Positions 1 to 7,935 of a stretch of DNA of 17,997 nt are shown piece after piece. Position 1 is the stretch's first letter. Every line of letters starts with the position of its first letter. Source of the DNA: Antarcticimicrobium sp033791545 (GTDB lineage Bacteria > Pseudomonadota > Alphaproteobacteria > Rhodobacterales > Rhodobacteraceae); assembly GCA_033791545.1 (NCBI GenBank), contig JASJGL010000115.1, positions 1-17,997 of the forward strand. The letters run 5' to 3'. The position numbers and the translations under genes are program-made. Below the pieces are notes generated by a model. It searched no databases and had not been told where the DNA came from. It saw nothing but the letters and a program-made list of their open reading frames with translations.

Positions 1-2
1 CT

Positions 3-257
3 CCTGTGCCCCATGACAGCGGCGCCATGCGAGGCAGGCGGGCAATCGCTGGAGGGCGACGGGCACTGCGACACGTCCTCTTCCAGGCTGCACTTGCCGC
101 CGCATGCCACAACCCGGTGCTGAAGACGGTGGCAAAGCGCACGAAAGAGCACGGAAAGCCGCACAAGGTTGTCATCATTGCCATCGCACGCAGGCTGATC
201 ACCATCGCAAACGCGACCCTCAAAACCGGCGAGGCATGGAGGCACCAGGCGGAGTGA
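3..257 (+). pseudogene. IS110-family transposase, C-terminal part (runs off the left edge)
   Basis: This is the 3' end of a transposase gene whose upstream part lies outside the window, so it is unclear whether the gene is whole. The frame is open from the first bases to TGA at 255-257. It carries the C-terminal IS110 pattern (Pfam Transposase_20 region): a DSG-x-MRG-x-R motif, then IAGGRRALR, then a hydrophobic helix (LFQAALAAA), HNPVLK, and GKPHKVVIIAIARRL. IS110 enzymes use a RuvC-like N-terminal domain and a C-terminal catalytic serine domain, and work with a bridge RNA; the part visible here is the end of the C-terminal domain. The gene converges on the histidine kinase gene, with only 33 bp between the stop codons, so the element's right end probably lies close to or in the kinase gene's 3' end. 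The family call is secure; the exact subgroup is not. Confidence 0.85.
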
Positions 258-290
258 TACACACAATTGCTAGATATCCATCAAGTCAAA

Positions 291-2759
291 TTATGCTACC
301 CGCACGATCTCCAGATCGTTAGCCAAAGGGCAGGTGAACCAGAAAATGGTTTCCTTGCCCGGTTCGCTCTCAAATCCAACCGCCCCTCCCATATCTTCGA
401 CCAAGCGGCGCGAAATACTCAACCCCAATCCGGTGCCACCGCGTTTCCGCGTGTCCGAGTTGTCGGCTTGCGAGAAGGGCTGGAAGATCGTGCTCCGAAA
501 TTCTTCTGGTATACCGGGACCAAAATTGCTCACTGAGATTTTTGTGTAGGCGGGTAGAACCTCAGCAGTCACCCGAACTTTCGTGTCGGAGTCTGAGAAC
601 TTACATGCGTTTGACAATAGGTTAGACAAAATCTGAATAACATGTTTCCTGTCCGCCCAGATGTTCTGTTCCACCTCATGCTCCACAACCTCAACCTCAA
701 CGTTCCACTGCGAGGCGTAAGGCTCAACTTGCTTTGATGCGAGATTGAGGATCTCATTCAGACTGACCGCTTTCAAATCTTGGGCCCCTCTGCCAGCGTT
801 CAGTTTTTCCAAATCCAGAATATCATTCACAAGGCTGAGAAGGCGGTCGGAATTTGACGAGGCGATATTTATCAATCGATTAACTCCACCACTCTCAACA
901 TCTTTCAGTTGACTTTGCAGAAGCCCAATCGCCCCCCTAATTGAAGTTAACGGCGTTCTAAGTTCATGGCTGACAGTTGCCACGAAATCACGCTTCATCT
1001 GATCAAGTTTAAAACGTTCTGTCACATCCGTCTGCACCCCGAGCATTCTAAGTGCCACCCCGTCTGGGGTACGTTTTACAGCGACGGCATCTGACTCTAT
1101 CCAGCGCCACTCGTCACTTCCTACATTTACGCGAAATCGAGCTGTGGCACGTTCAGTGTGACCTTTGATACAAAGATCCTCGGCCTTTTCCAAAGCATCA
1201 AGATCATCTGGATGAATTTTGGCCATCTGCTGTCGATAAGGATTATCGCATCCAGGGATCGAATCCATTTTGATATTTTTTAGCCAAATATCTGATACTA
1301 CTGAAGTTCCCCTCCCCAAGTCGACATCAAAGACACCGATCTGCGCGCTCATCAGAGCAAGGTTCCACCGTTGCTCGGCCTCTGCAATCTCCTGTGTAAG
1401 CCTCTCACTAATTGTGATGTCGCGCATTAAAAATGTGATTCGCTCCTCGCCATCAGCAGTGAACCAAGTTTTCTTTTCAATTTCGATGATCGATGGCTCG
1501 GGGTTTCCTGTCACTGACGCCACATCCATTTTTGACCATCCGTCGTCACCTTGAATATCCAAATCTGGAAGCAATTCGCAGATCAACTTGCCATCTACAT
1601 TATCCGAACCATTCAAATGAGTCAGAAGCTTCAGTGCGGCCGGGTTCGAGAGTATGATTTCCCCCATCTTGTTCGCTGATATAATGGCGAGCATGGCGTT
1701 CTCAAGAATACAGCGGTTCTCTTTGATTTGCGTTTCCAGGTCGCGCGACTTTTGAACTACTGCAGCAGAAATCGTAATGTTTTTCCCTATCAGAACCTGC
1801 ATAATGACACTAACCAGCGAGGTAATGAAAATTCCAAGTGCCAGAACAACCCATCTCGCGCGAAATGGTTGGATAGATTCGAATTGCGGCGTGCTATTCA
1901 ACGACAGAGAGAAGGTCTGCCCAAATTTGTTGATCGATTGATGAAGGGTATACCCTGGTGCCATGGTCGTATTGGCAGGTAAGGTTTTGTGATCATTGTG
2001 GATCGTATTTATGCCAGACTCCACTTGCAGTTCCAGCAACTGACCTTGCGCAGGAGTCAGGTCTCTGAAAATATTATCAATATTTAGTACTGCAAATGCA
2101 AAACCTGAAAAGGTATCTTTCGCGCTCTCCAAAGCACTATCATCTAGGGGGATTTTGTGGATTGGTTTAAGCAAAAGTATCTGCGAGTACTCGCTTTGAA
2201 GCGATCGACCAGGAAAGTGCTCAGTCGCAAGAGTTTCCCCGGTTTCACGAGATGATTTCGCAACGGATAGGAGTTCGGAGTTGCTATTGAAATCAAACCC
2301 CGACAATGCCTCATGGTTTGCCAGTGGTTCAATATACTGCACCGAAAAGTGATCAGTTGGCAACTTGAATGGCGTGGCGCTGATCGTATTCAACCTGTCA
2401 ATGGGCGTGGAAAAATCGCCTCGAATATCATTGCCGGTGGAGGCAGACGTCGCCAGACCGATAGCGTCAAGCGCGAATATATTATCCGGAACATCTAGAG
2501 ATTTAGTATAAACCTCCATGTCAGCCTTCGTCACCTCATCAGAGGCCAGTACCAGACCAGAAACACCATCAAGTATGCGACTGTATTCTTCAAACCGGCG
2601 ATCAAGCGAGATCAGAATTTGATCCGTCAAAACCTGGAAACTCTCTTCTGACCTGCTTTGTACAATTCTGTGAACCAGTGAGGATGAAAGATAGGAAAGG
2701 CCCAAAAACAGGATCAAAATTGTCGCCTGCAGCAATCGTGCTCTATGATTTGACGGCAT
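291..2759 (-). CDS. Membrane-bound hybrid-free sensor histidine kinase (CHASE-like sensor, two PAS domains)
   Basis: An 822-residue inner-membrane sensor kinase. In order it has: a transmembrane helix at about 11-30; a large extracytoplasmic region at about 31-300 that looks CHASE-like; a second helix at about 303-324; a PAS domain at about 345-450; a second PAS with PAC-type end at about 465-585; a HisKA domain with the FVATVSHELRTPL motif, phospho-acceptor His598; and a HATPase domain with N-box residues around 711-721, the G1 box NFGPGIP (745-751) and the G2 box GGTGLGLSI (774-782). The first G1 residue is Asn where Asp is usual; other kinases tolerate this. There is no receiver domain and no response-regulator gene nearby, so it is an orphan. 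The start ATG has AGAAGG six bases upstream. GC is about 45-47% in two hand-counted lines, against about 63% in a ttrA line, which suggests separate acquisition. The ligand is unknown. Confidence 0.9.
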   Translation of the reverse strand: MPSNHRARLLQATILILFLGLSYLSSSLVHRIVQSRSEESFQVLTDQILISLDRRFEEYSRILDGVSGLVLASDEVTKADMEVYTKSLDVPDNIFALDAIGLATSASTGNDIRGDFSTPIDRLNTISATPFKLPTDHFSVQYIEPLANHEALSGFDFNSNSELLSVAKSSRETGETLATEHFPGRSLQSEYSQILLLKPIHKIPLDDSALESAKDTFSGFAFAVLNIDNIFRDLTPAQGQLLELQVESGINTIHNDHKTLPANTTMAPGYTLHQSINKFGQTFSLSLNSTPQFESIQPFRARWVVLALGIFITSLVSVIMQVLIGKNITISAAVVQKSRDLETQIKENRCILENAMLAIISANKMGEIILSNPAALKLLTHLNGSDNVDGKLICELLPDLDIQGDDGWSKMDVASVTGNPEPSIIEIEKKTWFTADGEERITFLMRDITISERLTQEIAEAEQRWNLALMSAQIGVFDVDLGRGTSVVSDIWLKNIKMDSIPGCDNPYRQQMAKIHPDDLDALEKAEDLCIKGHTERATARFRVNVGSDEWRWIESDAVAVKRTPDGVALRMLGVQTDVTERFKLDQMKRDFVATVSHELRTPLTSIRGAIGLLQSQLKDVESGGVNRLINIASSNSDRLLSLVNDILDLEKLNAGRGAQDLKAVSLNEILNLASKQVEPYASQWNVEVEVVEHEVEQNIWADRKHVIQILSNLLSNACKFSDSDTKVRVTAEVLPAYTKISVSNFGPGIPEEFRSTIFQPFSQADNSDTRKRGGTGLGLSISRRLVEDMGGAVGFESEPGKETIFWFTCPLANDLEIVRVA

Positions 2760-2990
2760 ATCTAACCTTCTGAATTTATAGCGTTTCTAAATCATAGAGG
2801 GGTGTTCGTGAACTGATCTTGCGCCACATTCTTCCCAATTTAGCATCGTTCAGAAAACCGCTTGAAATGTGGCGGCAATTGGATCTTGGTGAGGCATTTT
2901 CACCCCCCTCAACGTTCCCTGTTCCAACCCGAATAGTCTCATGGCCCCTCAGCAATCTGTCGTACCGCCCGAAAGTTGGTAACAGCTTGA
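2760..2990. other. Spacer between the kinase gene and the IS256 remnant
   Basis: This 231-bp stretch has no convincing gene. It holds the upstream region of the kinase gene. A TATAAA hexamer on the minus strand (2780-2775) resembles a -10 box but has no matching -35 and sits close to the start codon. The part nearest 2990 is probably the 3' flank of the IS256-family remnant; I could not identify its terminal inverted repeat. Confidence 0.4.
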
Positions 2991-3352
2991 TCAGGCTGCG
3001 TTTTGGCGTTTCTTGACCCCGTCTTTGAAGGCAATCCCCTGAACACGTTCAGGGAGACGGTTTGCCCCGTCCAGTTTGCGCCATTTGGCCTGGGCCGACA
3101 TCATGCGGCAGACGGCCATGGCAAGACCGGTTTTCCGGCTCAGACAACTTTTTATTTTTCCGGTCCTGTGGCGGACGATCGCAAACATACTCTCGATCGG
3201 GTTCGAGGTCCGGATCCACCTCCAATGTTTGACAGGCAAGATGTAGAAACTGAGCAGGGCATCACGGTCCTTGATCAGTTGGCCCCCGCCTTGTTGAAAT
3301 TCGCGCCATAGGTTTCGGCTAAGACATCGAAAGCCGCCGCGGCGTCCGCCTT
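2991..3352 (-). pseudogene. IS256-family transposase, C-terminal remnant with a frameshift
   Basis: This is the last third of an IS256-family (Transposase_mut, DDE type) gene. The diagnostic block is plain: LLSFYILPVKHWRWIRTSNP followed by IESMFAIVRHRT, then CLSRKTGLAMAV, KWRKLDG and NRLPERVQGIAFKDG before the TGA at 2991-2993. Just upstream, the matching family sequence (KADAAAAFDVLAETYGANF) is in another frame, and the switch falls at about 3279, where one base appears to be missing before CTG ATC AAG. No earlier part of the transposase, including the first catalytic Asp residues, is present, so the gene is dead. At 3342-3350 the sequence passes directly into an IS110-family fragment. The family call is firm and the frameshift is read directly from the sequence. 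Confidence 0.88.
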
Positions 3353-3533
3353 GAATGTGCTCTTTGCCCTGCCGCTTTCCAGGCAGCTTGGAGATCGGAG
3401 CGAGACCGGCCGGTTTTACCGCCTGCTTGCCGCTCAGATACCCGATCTCAGACCTGTCCGTCAGGATCGTACAGGCTGTCACCTGTACCCATGCACGCGT
3501 CGTGATCGCCGCCCGGGCCGCTGACGACAACAC
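3342..3533 (-). pseudogene. IS110-family transposase fragment fused to the IS256 remnant
   Basis: Read on the minus strand, this piece encodes a segment that fits the IS110 C-terminal domain. It has a degenerate version of the usual LTSIPGVGxVTA stretch (AITTRAWVQVTACTILTD), then EIGYLSGKQAVKPAGLAPIS, then GKRQGKEHIQGGR, which matches the family's G-K-x-x-G-K-x-x-I-x-G-G-R signature. After GGR the protein would normally continue with a helix such as LRxALYMAA, but here the DNA becomes IS256 sequence. No start codon or N-terminal RuvC-like domain can be found upstream, so it is a relic. Its sequence around the GGR motif differs from the copy at the left window edge, so it comes from a different IS110-type element. 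The degenerate N-terminal half of this match lowers confidence. Confidence 0.7.
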
Positions 3534-3932
3534 CGTCAGATCGATCTCGTCGCTGGGGAACCAGACGCCGCTGCAAGCGCGCCGGGTGCTTGAGAAATTT
3601 GAGGGCTCCGCGCCCGACGCGCTTGCCCGAAACGACGAACCCGATCACCAGAATCCAACCTGCAGCCTCTCATTGTGAACGAGGGGCCAGCGGGGACAGG
3701 TCAGTGCGTCCCCCCATCAAGGCCACGGCCCGCGCGCCAACCAACAGGCCGGAAACATATGAGCGGTTTCCAAAATCACGCCGATTTCCAATTGCGAACA
3801 GCAGCCGACACTGAGATTGGGCTGGTACCGGACTTGGGATGCCAAGCGCTCGGAGGACGGCAAGGGACCGAAAGTGCGGTTGGGTGGCAACGGTTCGAGC
3901 AAGCCTACGCGAGAGCACGACCACGCGCGCAG
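3534..3932. other. Roughly 400 bp without a recognisable gene
   Basis: This stretch lies between the IS110 relic and the stop codon of the DUF2461 gene. It is open in several frames, which is common at this GC content. The longest is an 84-codon minus-strand frame (3670-3924) ending in a Gly-Gly-Arg-Thr-Asp-Leu-Ser-Pro-rich tail; I do not recognise a family and see no good ribosome-binding site. Given the IS debris next to it, it may be more degenerate mobile-element DNA. No hairpin followed by a T-run was seen that would end the DUF2461 transcript. Confidence 0.35.
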
Positions 3933-4586
3933 TCAGTCAAAGTACCGCACCAGCAGGCTGGCCGCACGGAAAGCCTCGGTCAACAGATCAATCACACCGT
4001 CATCCAGCAAAGCTGCGTCTGGCATGTCTTTACGGCATCCTAAGCCAACCATTTTCAGATAGGGCGCTGCCGGACCCTTGCTGTCAAAACCGTCTGGCAC
4101 AGCGCCCAACAGATTTCGTGTGACAATACCGTCTGGAAACGCCACCTTGAACTCAGGATCGGTCACGACGTCCTCAAGGCCCTGCGGATCGTCAACCAGA
4201 TGCCGGCGCACCCTCGCAAGGGCCGCCTTGGAGGGGTGAAAAAGACCAGCCCCCGCATGGCAATTCCCCGGCTCGATATGAAGGTAATATCCGACGTCTT
4301 CGGCGGGACTCCCTGCGTTGGCAAACACATCCACTTCAGCGCGATAGAGGCCGGGCCCGACGCGATCACGGGGTTCCTGAAAGAACTTGGAGAAACTTTG
4401 CTTGGGTTTGAACTTCGCCTCGGCGACATAGGGATCAAAACGATCCGCATAATCGTGGAGGGTCATCGCAATGCCCGTAAAATTGCGCAAAGCGTCGTCG
4501 CGTTCCTCGCGGTGCGCGTCCATCCAGGCTTTCCGGTTGTTCGTTGCAAGATCTGCAAGAAACACAAATGTCTCTGGCTCTACCAT
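3933..4586 (-). CDS. DUF2461 family protein (TIGR02453-type)
   Basis: A 217-residue protein of the DUF2461 family, whose biochemical role is not established. It shows the usual opening pattern: a short helix ending in the L-x-x-L-x-x-N-N-R-K-x-W motif (FLADLATNNRKAWMDAHREE), a following helix, then KPKQSFSKFFQEPRDR and a central YYLHIEPGNCHAGAGLFHPS segment, with a C-terminal helix near LLTEAFRAASLLVRYFD. The length matches the family. The frame is open further upstream, but the start at 4586 is chosen because an AGGAG box lies about eight bases before it and the family homology begins there. It is 264 bp downstream of ttrA on the same strand and could be read through from the ttr operon, but nothing links it functionally. 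It appears intact. Confidence 0.85.
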   Translation of the reverse strand: MVEPETFVFLADLATNNRKAWMDAHREERDDALRNFTGIAMTLHDYADRFDPYVAEAKFKPKQSFSKFFQEPRDRVGPGLYRAEVDVFANAGSPAEDVGYYLHIEPGNCHAGAGLFHPSKAALARVRRHLVDDPQGLEDVVTDPEFKVAFPDGIVTRNLLGAVPDGFDSKGPAAPYLKMVGLGCRKDMPDAALLDDGVIDLLTEAFRAASLLVRYFD

Positions 4587-4850
4587 GCGCGCCGCTCCTG
4601 TTTCGCAGCTGCCGCAAGGCTGGTCTGCGTTCCCGTTGTCTCCTTGTAGGGGCGGTTCAAAGGAACAGCCATGAATTTGTAGTGCGACCGCGGTGCAGTT
4701 GAAAACACCCAAATTGTTCGATGGCAGAGTGACAGCCCGTGCGGCAGTGCGGGCTTGGGTTCAAGTTGCAAGCGCAACCCCCATGGCCCGATGGGCATAG
4801 GATGTTGCGCTTGAACGACGCCGCACTTGAAGATCGAACTCTCCCCGGCC
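4587..4850. other. Spacer after ttrA with inverted repeats
   Basis: This 264-bp gap separates the ttrA stop from the DUF2461 start. It holds a near-perfect long hairpin (4769-4813, listed separately) and a second small inverted repeat, AGCCCG at 4734-4739 with CGGGCT at 4750-4755. Neither is followed by a T-run on the minus strand. The rest contains the ribosome-binding site and presumably any promoter of the DUF2461 gene. I see no gene in it. Confidence 0.5.
4769..4813 (-). terminator. Candidate 3' hairpin of the ttr operon
   Basis: A perfect 10-bp inverted repeat, CAAGCGCAAC (4769-4778) and GTTGCGCTTG (4804-4813), encloses a second repeat, CCCAT (4780-4784) and ATGGG (4791-4795). On the transcript the structure would start about 38 bases after the ttrA stop codon. 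There is no following U-run, so it is not a classic intrinsic terminator. It could protect the 3' end of the message, help a Rho-dependent stop, or bind a protein as DNA. Confidence 0.4.
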
Positions 4851-7800
4851 TCAGATACGCTCGATCCGGGCCGGAAGCCCTTGCCGCACGGCAGTGCCTG
4901 ACACGGGATCAACCCAGACCCCGGCTTTCTCACGTGTCGGGTCCAACATCCCAATATCATTGAGCAAAACGCCTGCCGCCAGTCGCGGATCAGCGGCCAG
5001 TGTCGCGCCGTCAATGGTAATGTCCTGCGCACCAAAGCCGCGGTGACCAAAGCCATGTTCGATGGCCACCGTGTCTGCGGCGATCCCGTCGCGCACCACG
5101 GCCACGCTTTCAAGCCTGCCACCGGGCGTCGTCAGCCGCACCATGTCGCCGGTTTTGATGCCATGAGCCTTGGCCAGCGCCCGCCCCACGTTCACCGGGT
5201 TCGACGCGACGATCCGCAGCAGCGATTTCGCACCGACCGAGTAGGAGTTCTGCAACGGGGATTTGAAACTGACGATCTGAATCGGCCAGTCTTCGCGGGA
5301 GTAGTGATCGCTCACCTTTGTGCCATCCGCGAATTCCGGTGCGCGCCACGCAGGCGTGCCCGGCAGCCCGGTGCCGGTGGTGGCGCGGCGGAACGATCCC
5401 AATTGCTCGTTCCAGACCAGCATCGGTGCGTTAAAGGCATAGCTGGCCCGGTCGCCTTGATAGCTGTGCTCGATGTTCTCGTAGCGCCCGCCTTTGGCAT
5501 AGATCGTCGCGGCCTTGCGCCATTCCGAAGGTTTCAGCGTGGCCTTCAGATCGTCCAGAATACGCGCCACATTGGACAGGTCTATATCCTCATCCGTCGC
5601 ATCCTGAACCGGCGCACCGATCAACGCCACATTCGCAGCGCCGCGCAGATACCAGTCTTCGGCCCGGTTCAGCGGATGCAACGCGCCCGTGGCATCGGGG
5701 ATCGCGTCCTCCCCGAACCCCGGCAGGCCTATGCGTTTGGCCACGCCGATCAGGAAGGTTTCCATCCCGATCCGCTCGCCCTCTGCGGTTTTTGCCATTT
5801 TCGGTTCGATCACCGGCCAGCGGGCGCAGGTGGCCTTTGTCGCCACGCCACCCCAAGGCTTGGTAAAGCCCCATGTCTCATACATCACCGAGTCCGGCAC
5901 GATGTAATCCGAAAGCGCCGAGCTTTCGTTGATGAACGGGTCGATCGAGATGATCAGCGGCACCACGGCGGGGTCTTTCAGCTTGTCCACCAGATGCGCC
6001 ACACCCGGAACGCCATAGACCGGGTTGGTATTGCGGAAGATCAGCGCCTCGGCCTTGTAGGGATAGCCATTGACCAGCGACGACATCCATTCCGTCGCAA
6101 GACCCGGCGCGTTGGGATACCACGGCCCATCCGCCGGATAGGCAGCACCCGCGGCTTTCTTGGCCTTGTACTCCGAGGTTTTCTCATACGGGACGTTGCG
6201 CCCAAACGGCAGCCCCTTGGCTTTCACCGCGCCGGGGAAGGACTTCAGATCATAGGCCGGGCCGTTGTTTTCGGGGAAGCCGCCGCCGGCGATCATGGTG
6301 CCGCCCTTCCAGTTCAGATTGCCGATCAACGTGTTCAGCATCATCAGCGCATAGGCATTATAGAACCCCGTGCCGGTCATCATGCCGCCGTGGCTGCTGA
6401 CGGCGGCCTTGCGCCCGTGGCTGGTGAATTCCCGCGCAAGCTCGATAAGCTTGTCCTCGGGGATGCCGCAATCCGTGGCATAGTCCGCGATGGCGCGCGA
6501 CAGGGCTTCTTCCCGCAACAGCGTCAGCGCGGTCTTGACCGCCACCGGCCCCGCCGGAGTCTCGGCCATACCCTCATGGAACAAGGGCGCGGCCGCATCA
6601 CCCGCAGGCACAGCCCCGGCAGGGGAGGACACCATGAAGGGATCGGCATCGGAATAGGCCTCGCCGACGATCTCAAGCCCGAGATCAGAGCCGCGCAGGC
6701 AATGGCCATGGCGCGGGTGGTCCGGGTCGGTGATGACAAGATGGGTGGCGTTCGACCAGCTTGCCTCGCCCGCCGCATCTGCCGCCGCTTTCGAGGGGGA
6801 CGCCAGATATCCCGCATCATAGCGGTCGTTTTCGAACATCCAGCGCATCATCGCCATGGCCATCGCGCCATCGGTGCCCGGCTTGATCGGCACCCAGCGC
6901 GACCGCTCGCCCGAGGGACCGTTTTGCGCATGGTTGAGGACCGGGTCGACCACCACATAACTGAGATCGCCATCCGAGCGCGCCTTGGCGACAAGGGTGC
7001 CGATCCGTTTGAACGGGTTGCCCGCATTGCCGGGGGCGGTGCCTGCGAAAATGATGAACTCGGCATTGGAAAAATCGGGCTTAGCGTGTGGCATGGATTT
7101 GAAGTTGCCAAACATCGCCCCCGAGCCAGAGCGATAGGCCCCGCCACAATAGCTGCCATGGCGGGTGAAATTGTTGGAGCCAAAGCTCTGCTTGAGCCAG
7201 CGCAGCACGAAATTGTCGCGCCCGTCATCGACGCAGTTCATCCAGACAAGGTGATTGGCGCGTGGGCCGAATTCCGGCGCGCCAGCAAGCGCGGGCGCCT
7301 CAAGATCGCGGATATCGCGCAGACCGGCAACCGGGCCTTCGCCGAACAGATCGCCACCTTCGACCACCTCTTCGAGCAGTTGATCGAAACCGATGGTTTG
7401 CCATTTGCCCGACCCACGCGGGCCGACGCGTTTGAGCGGTTGCAGCACGCGGCGCGGATTGTCCACCTGTTCAAGAACGGCGTTGCCGCGCCCGCAAGCG
7501 GTGGATCGGCTGGTCAGCCCCTGGCCCTTGCCCGCCTGCGCCATGGCGGCGAAACTCTCGGCCACCGAGGACTCATAGCGAATGAAGGGGTCCGTGCTCA
7601 TCGGGGAATAGGGATTGCCGGCAACGCGCAGCACTTTGTTGGCCTTTTTGTCGACGCGCACGCGTACCCCGCACATGGTCGTGCAGCCGATGCACATCGT
7701 ATAGCTCATCGCCTGATCGGGGTTCGGTGTGACATCGCCGGTCACGGGGTCGATGGAGAATTCGGGGGGGATCGAATTGCCGGTCAGATGCTGGTTGCGC

Positions 7801-7922
7801 GGCGTCTCGCCGGACCATTTGCCCTTGGCAAGTTTCTTCACGGTATCGGCGTATCCGACACCGAATGTGCCCAAGGCCCCTGCGGCGGCGCCCCCTTTGA
7901 GGATGTTGCGACGGTTGGTCAT
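4851..7922 (-). CDS. ttrA: Tetrathionate reductase catalytic subunit A (molybdopterin enzyme)
   Basis: A 1023-residue molybdopterin oxidoreductase of the DMSO-reductase superfamily, matching the usual TtrA length of about 1000. It reduces tetrathionate to two thiosulfate on the periplasmic side. The N-terminus has a twin-arginine signal (NRRNILKGG, 3-11), so it should be exported folded through Tat. Cys77, Cys80, Cys84 and Cys143 form the [4Fe-4S] motif with the long last spacing seen in this branch. The HGSYCGGAYRSGSG stretch puts Cys259 where a molybdenum-ligating Cys is expected. The C-terminal part (about 860-1010) is the molydopterin-binding domain, with AKSLLRIVASNPVNVGRALA and GHRGFGAQD. 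The ATG has GAGGAG nine bases upstream, overlapping the ttrC stop, with a 13-bp gap. The call rests on the protein plus its setting with ttrB, ttrC, ttrR and ttrS; arsenate or polysulfide reductase catalytic subunits are the closest alternatives. Confidence 0.93.
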   Translation of the reverse strand: MTNRRNILKGGAAAGALGTFGVGYADTVKKLAKGKWSGETPRNQHLTGNSIPPEFSIDPVTGDVTPNPDQAMSYTMCIGCTTMCGVRVRVDKKANKVLRVAGNPYSPMSTDPFIRYESSVAESFAAMAQAGKGQGLTSRSTACGRGNAVLEQVDNPRRVLQPLKRVGPRGSGKWQTIGFDQLLEEVVEGGDLFGEGPVAGLRDIRDLEAPALAGAPEFGPRANHLVWMNCVDDGRDNFVLRWLKQSFGSNNFTRHGSYCGGAYRSGSGAMFGNFKSMPHAKPDFSNAEFIIFAGTAPGNAGNPFKRIGTLVAKARSDGDLSYVVVDPVLNHAQNGPSGERSRWVPIKPGTDGAMAMAMMRWMFENDRYDAGYLASPSKAAADAAGEASWSNATHLVITDPDHPRHGHCLRGSDLGLEIVGEAYSDADPFMVSSPAGAVPAGDAAAPLFHEGMAETPAGPVAVKTALTLLREEALSRAIADYATDCGIPEDKLIELAREFTSHGRKAAVSSHGGMMTGTGFYNAYALMMLNTLIGNLNWKGGTMIAGGGFPENNGPAYDLKSFPGAVKAKGLPFGRNVPYEKTSEYKAKKAAGAAYPADGPWYPNAPGLATEWMSSLVNGYPYKAEALIFRNTNPVYGVPGVAHLVDKLKDPAVVPLIISIDPFINESSALSDYIVPDSVMYETWGFTKPWGGVATKATCARWPVIEPKMAKTAEGERIGMETFLIGVAKRIGLPGFGEDAIPDATGALHPLNRAEDWYLRGAANVALIGAPVQDATDEDIDLSNVARILDDLKATLKPSEWRKAATIYAKGGRYENIEHSYQGDRASYAFNAPMLVWNEQLGSFRRATTGTGLPGTPAWRAPEFADGTKVSDHYSREDWPIQIVSFKSPLQNSYSVGAKSLLRIVASNPVNVGRALAKAHGIKTGDMVRLTTPGGRLESVAVVRDGIAADTVAIEHGFGHRGFGAQDITIDGATLAADPRLAAGVLLNDIGMLDPTREKAGVWVDPVSGTAVRQGLPARIERI

Positions 7923-7935
7923 GGTCTTGTTCTCC

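Noticed and set aside
2991..3533. A single 180-residue protein gene
   Set aside because: Its two halves match different transposase families and an internal frameshift is visible, so it is IS debris.
4587..4712. DUF2461 protein starting 42 codons further upstream
   Set aside because: The extra residues lack family homology, and a good ribosome-binding site supports the ATG at 4586.
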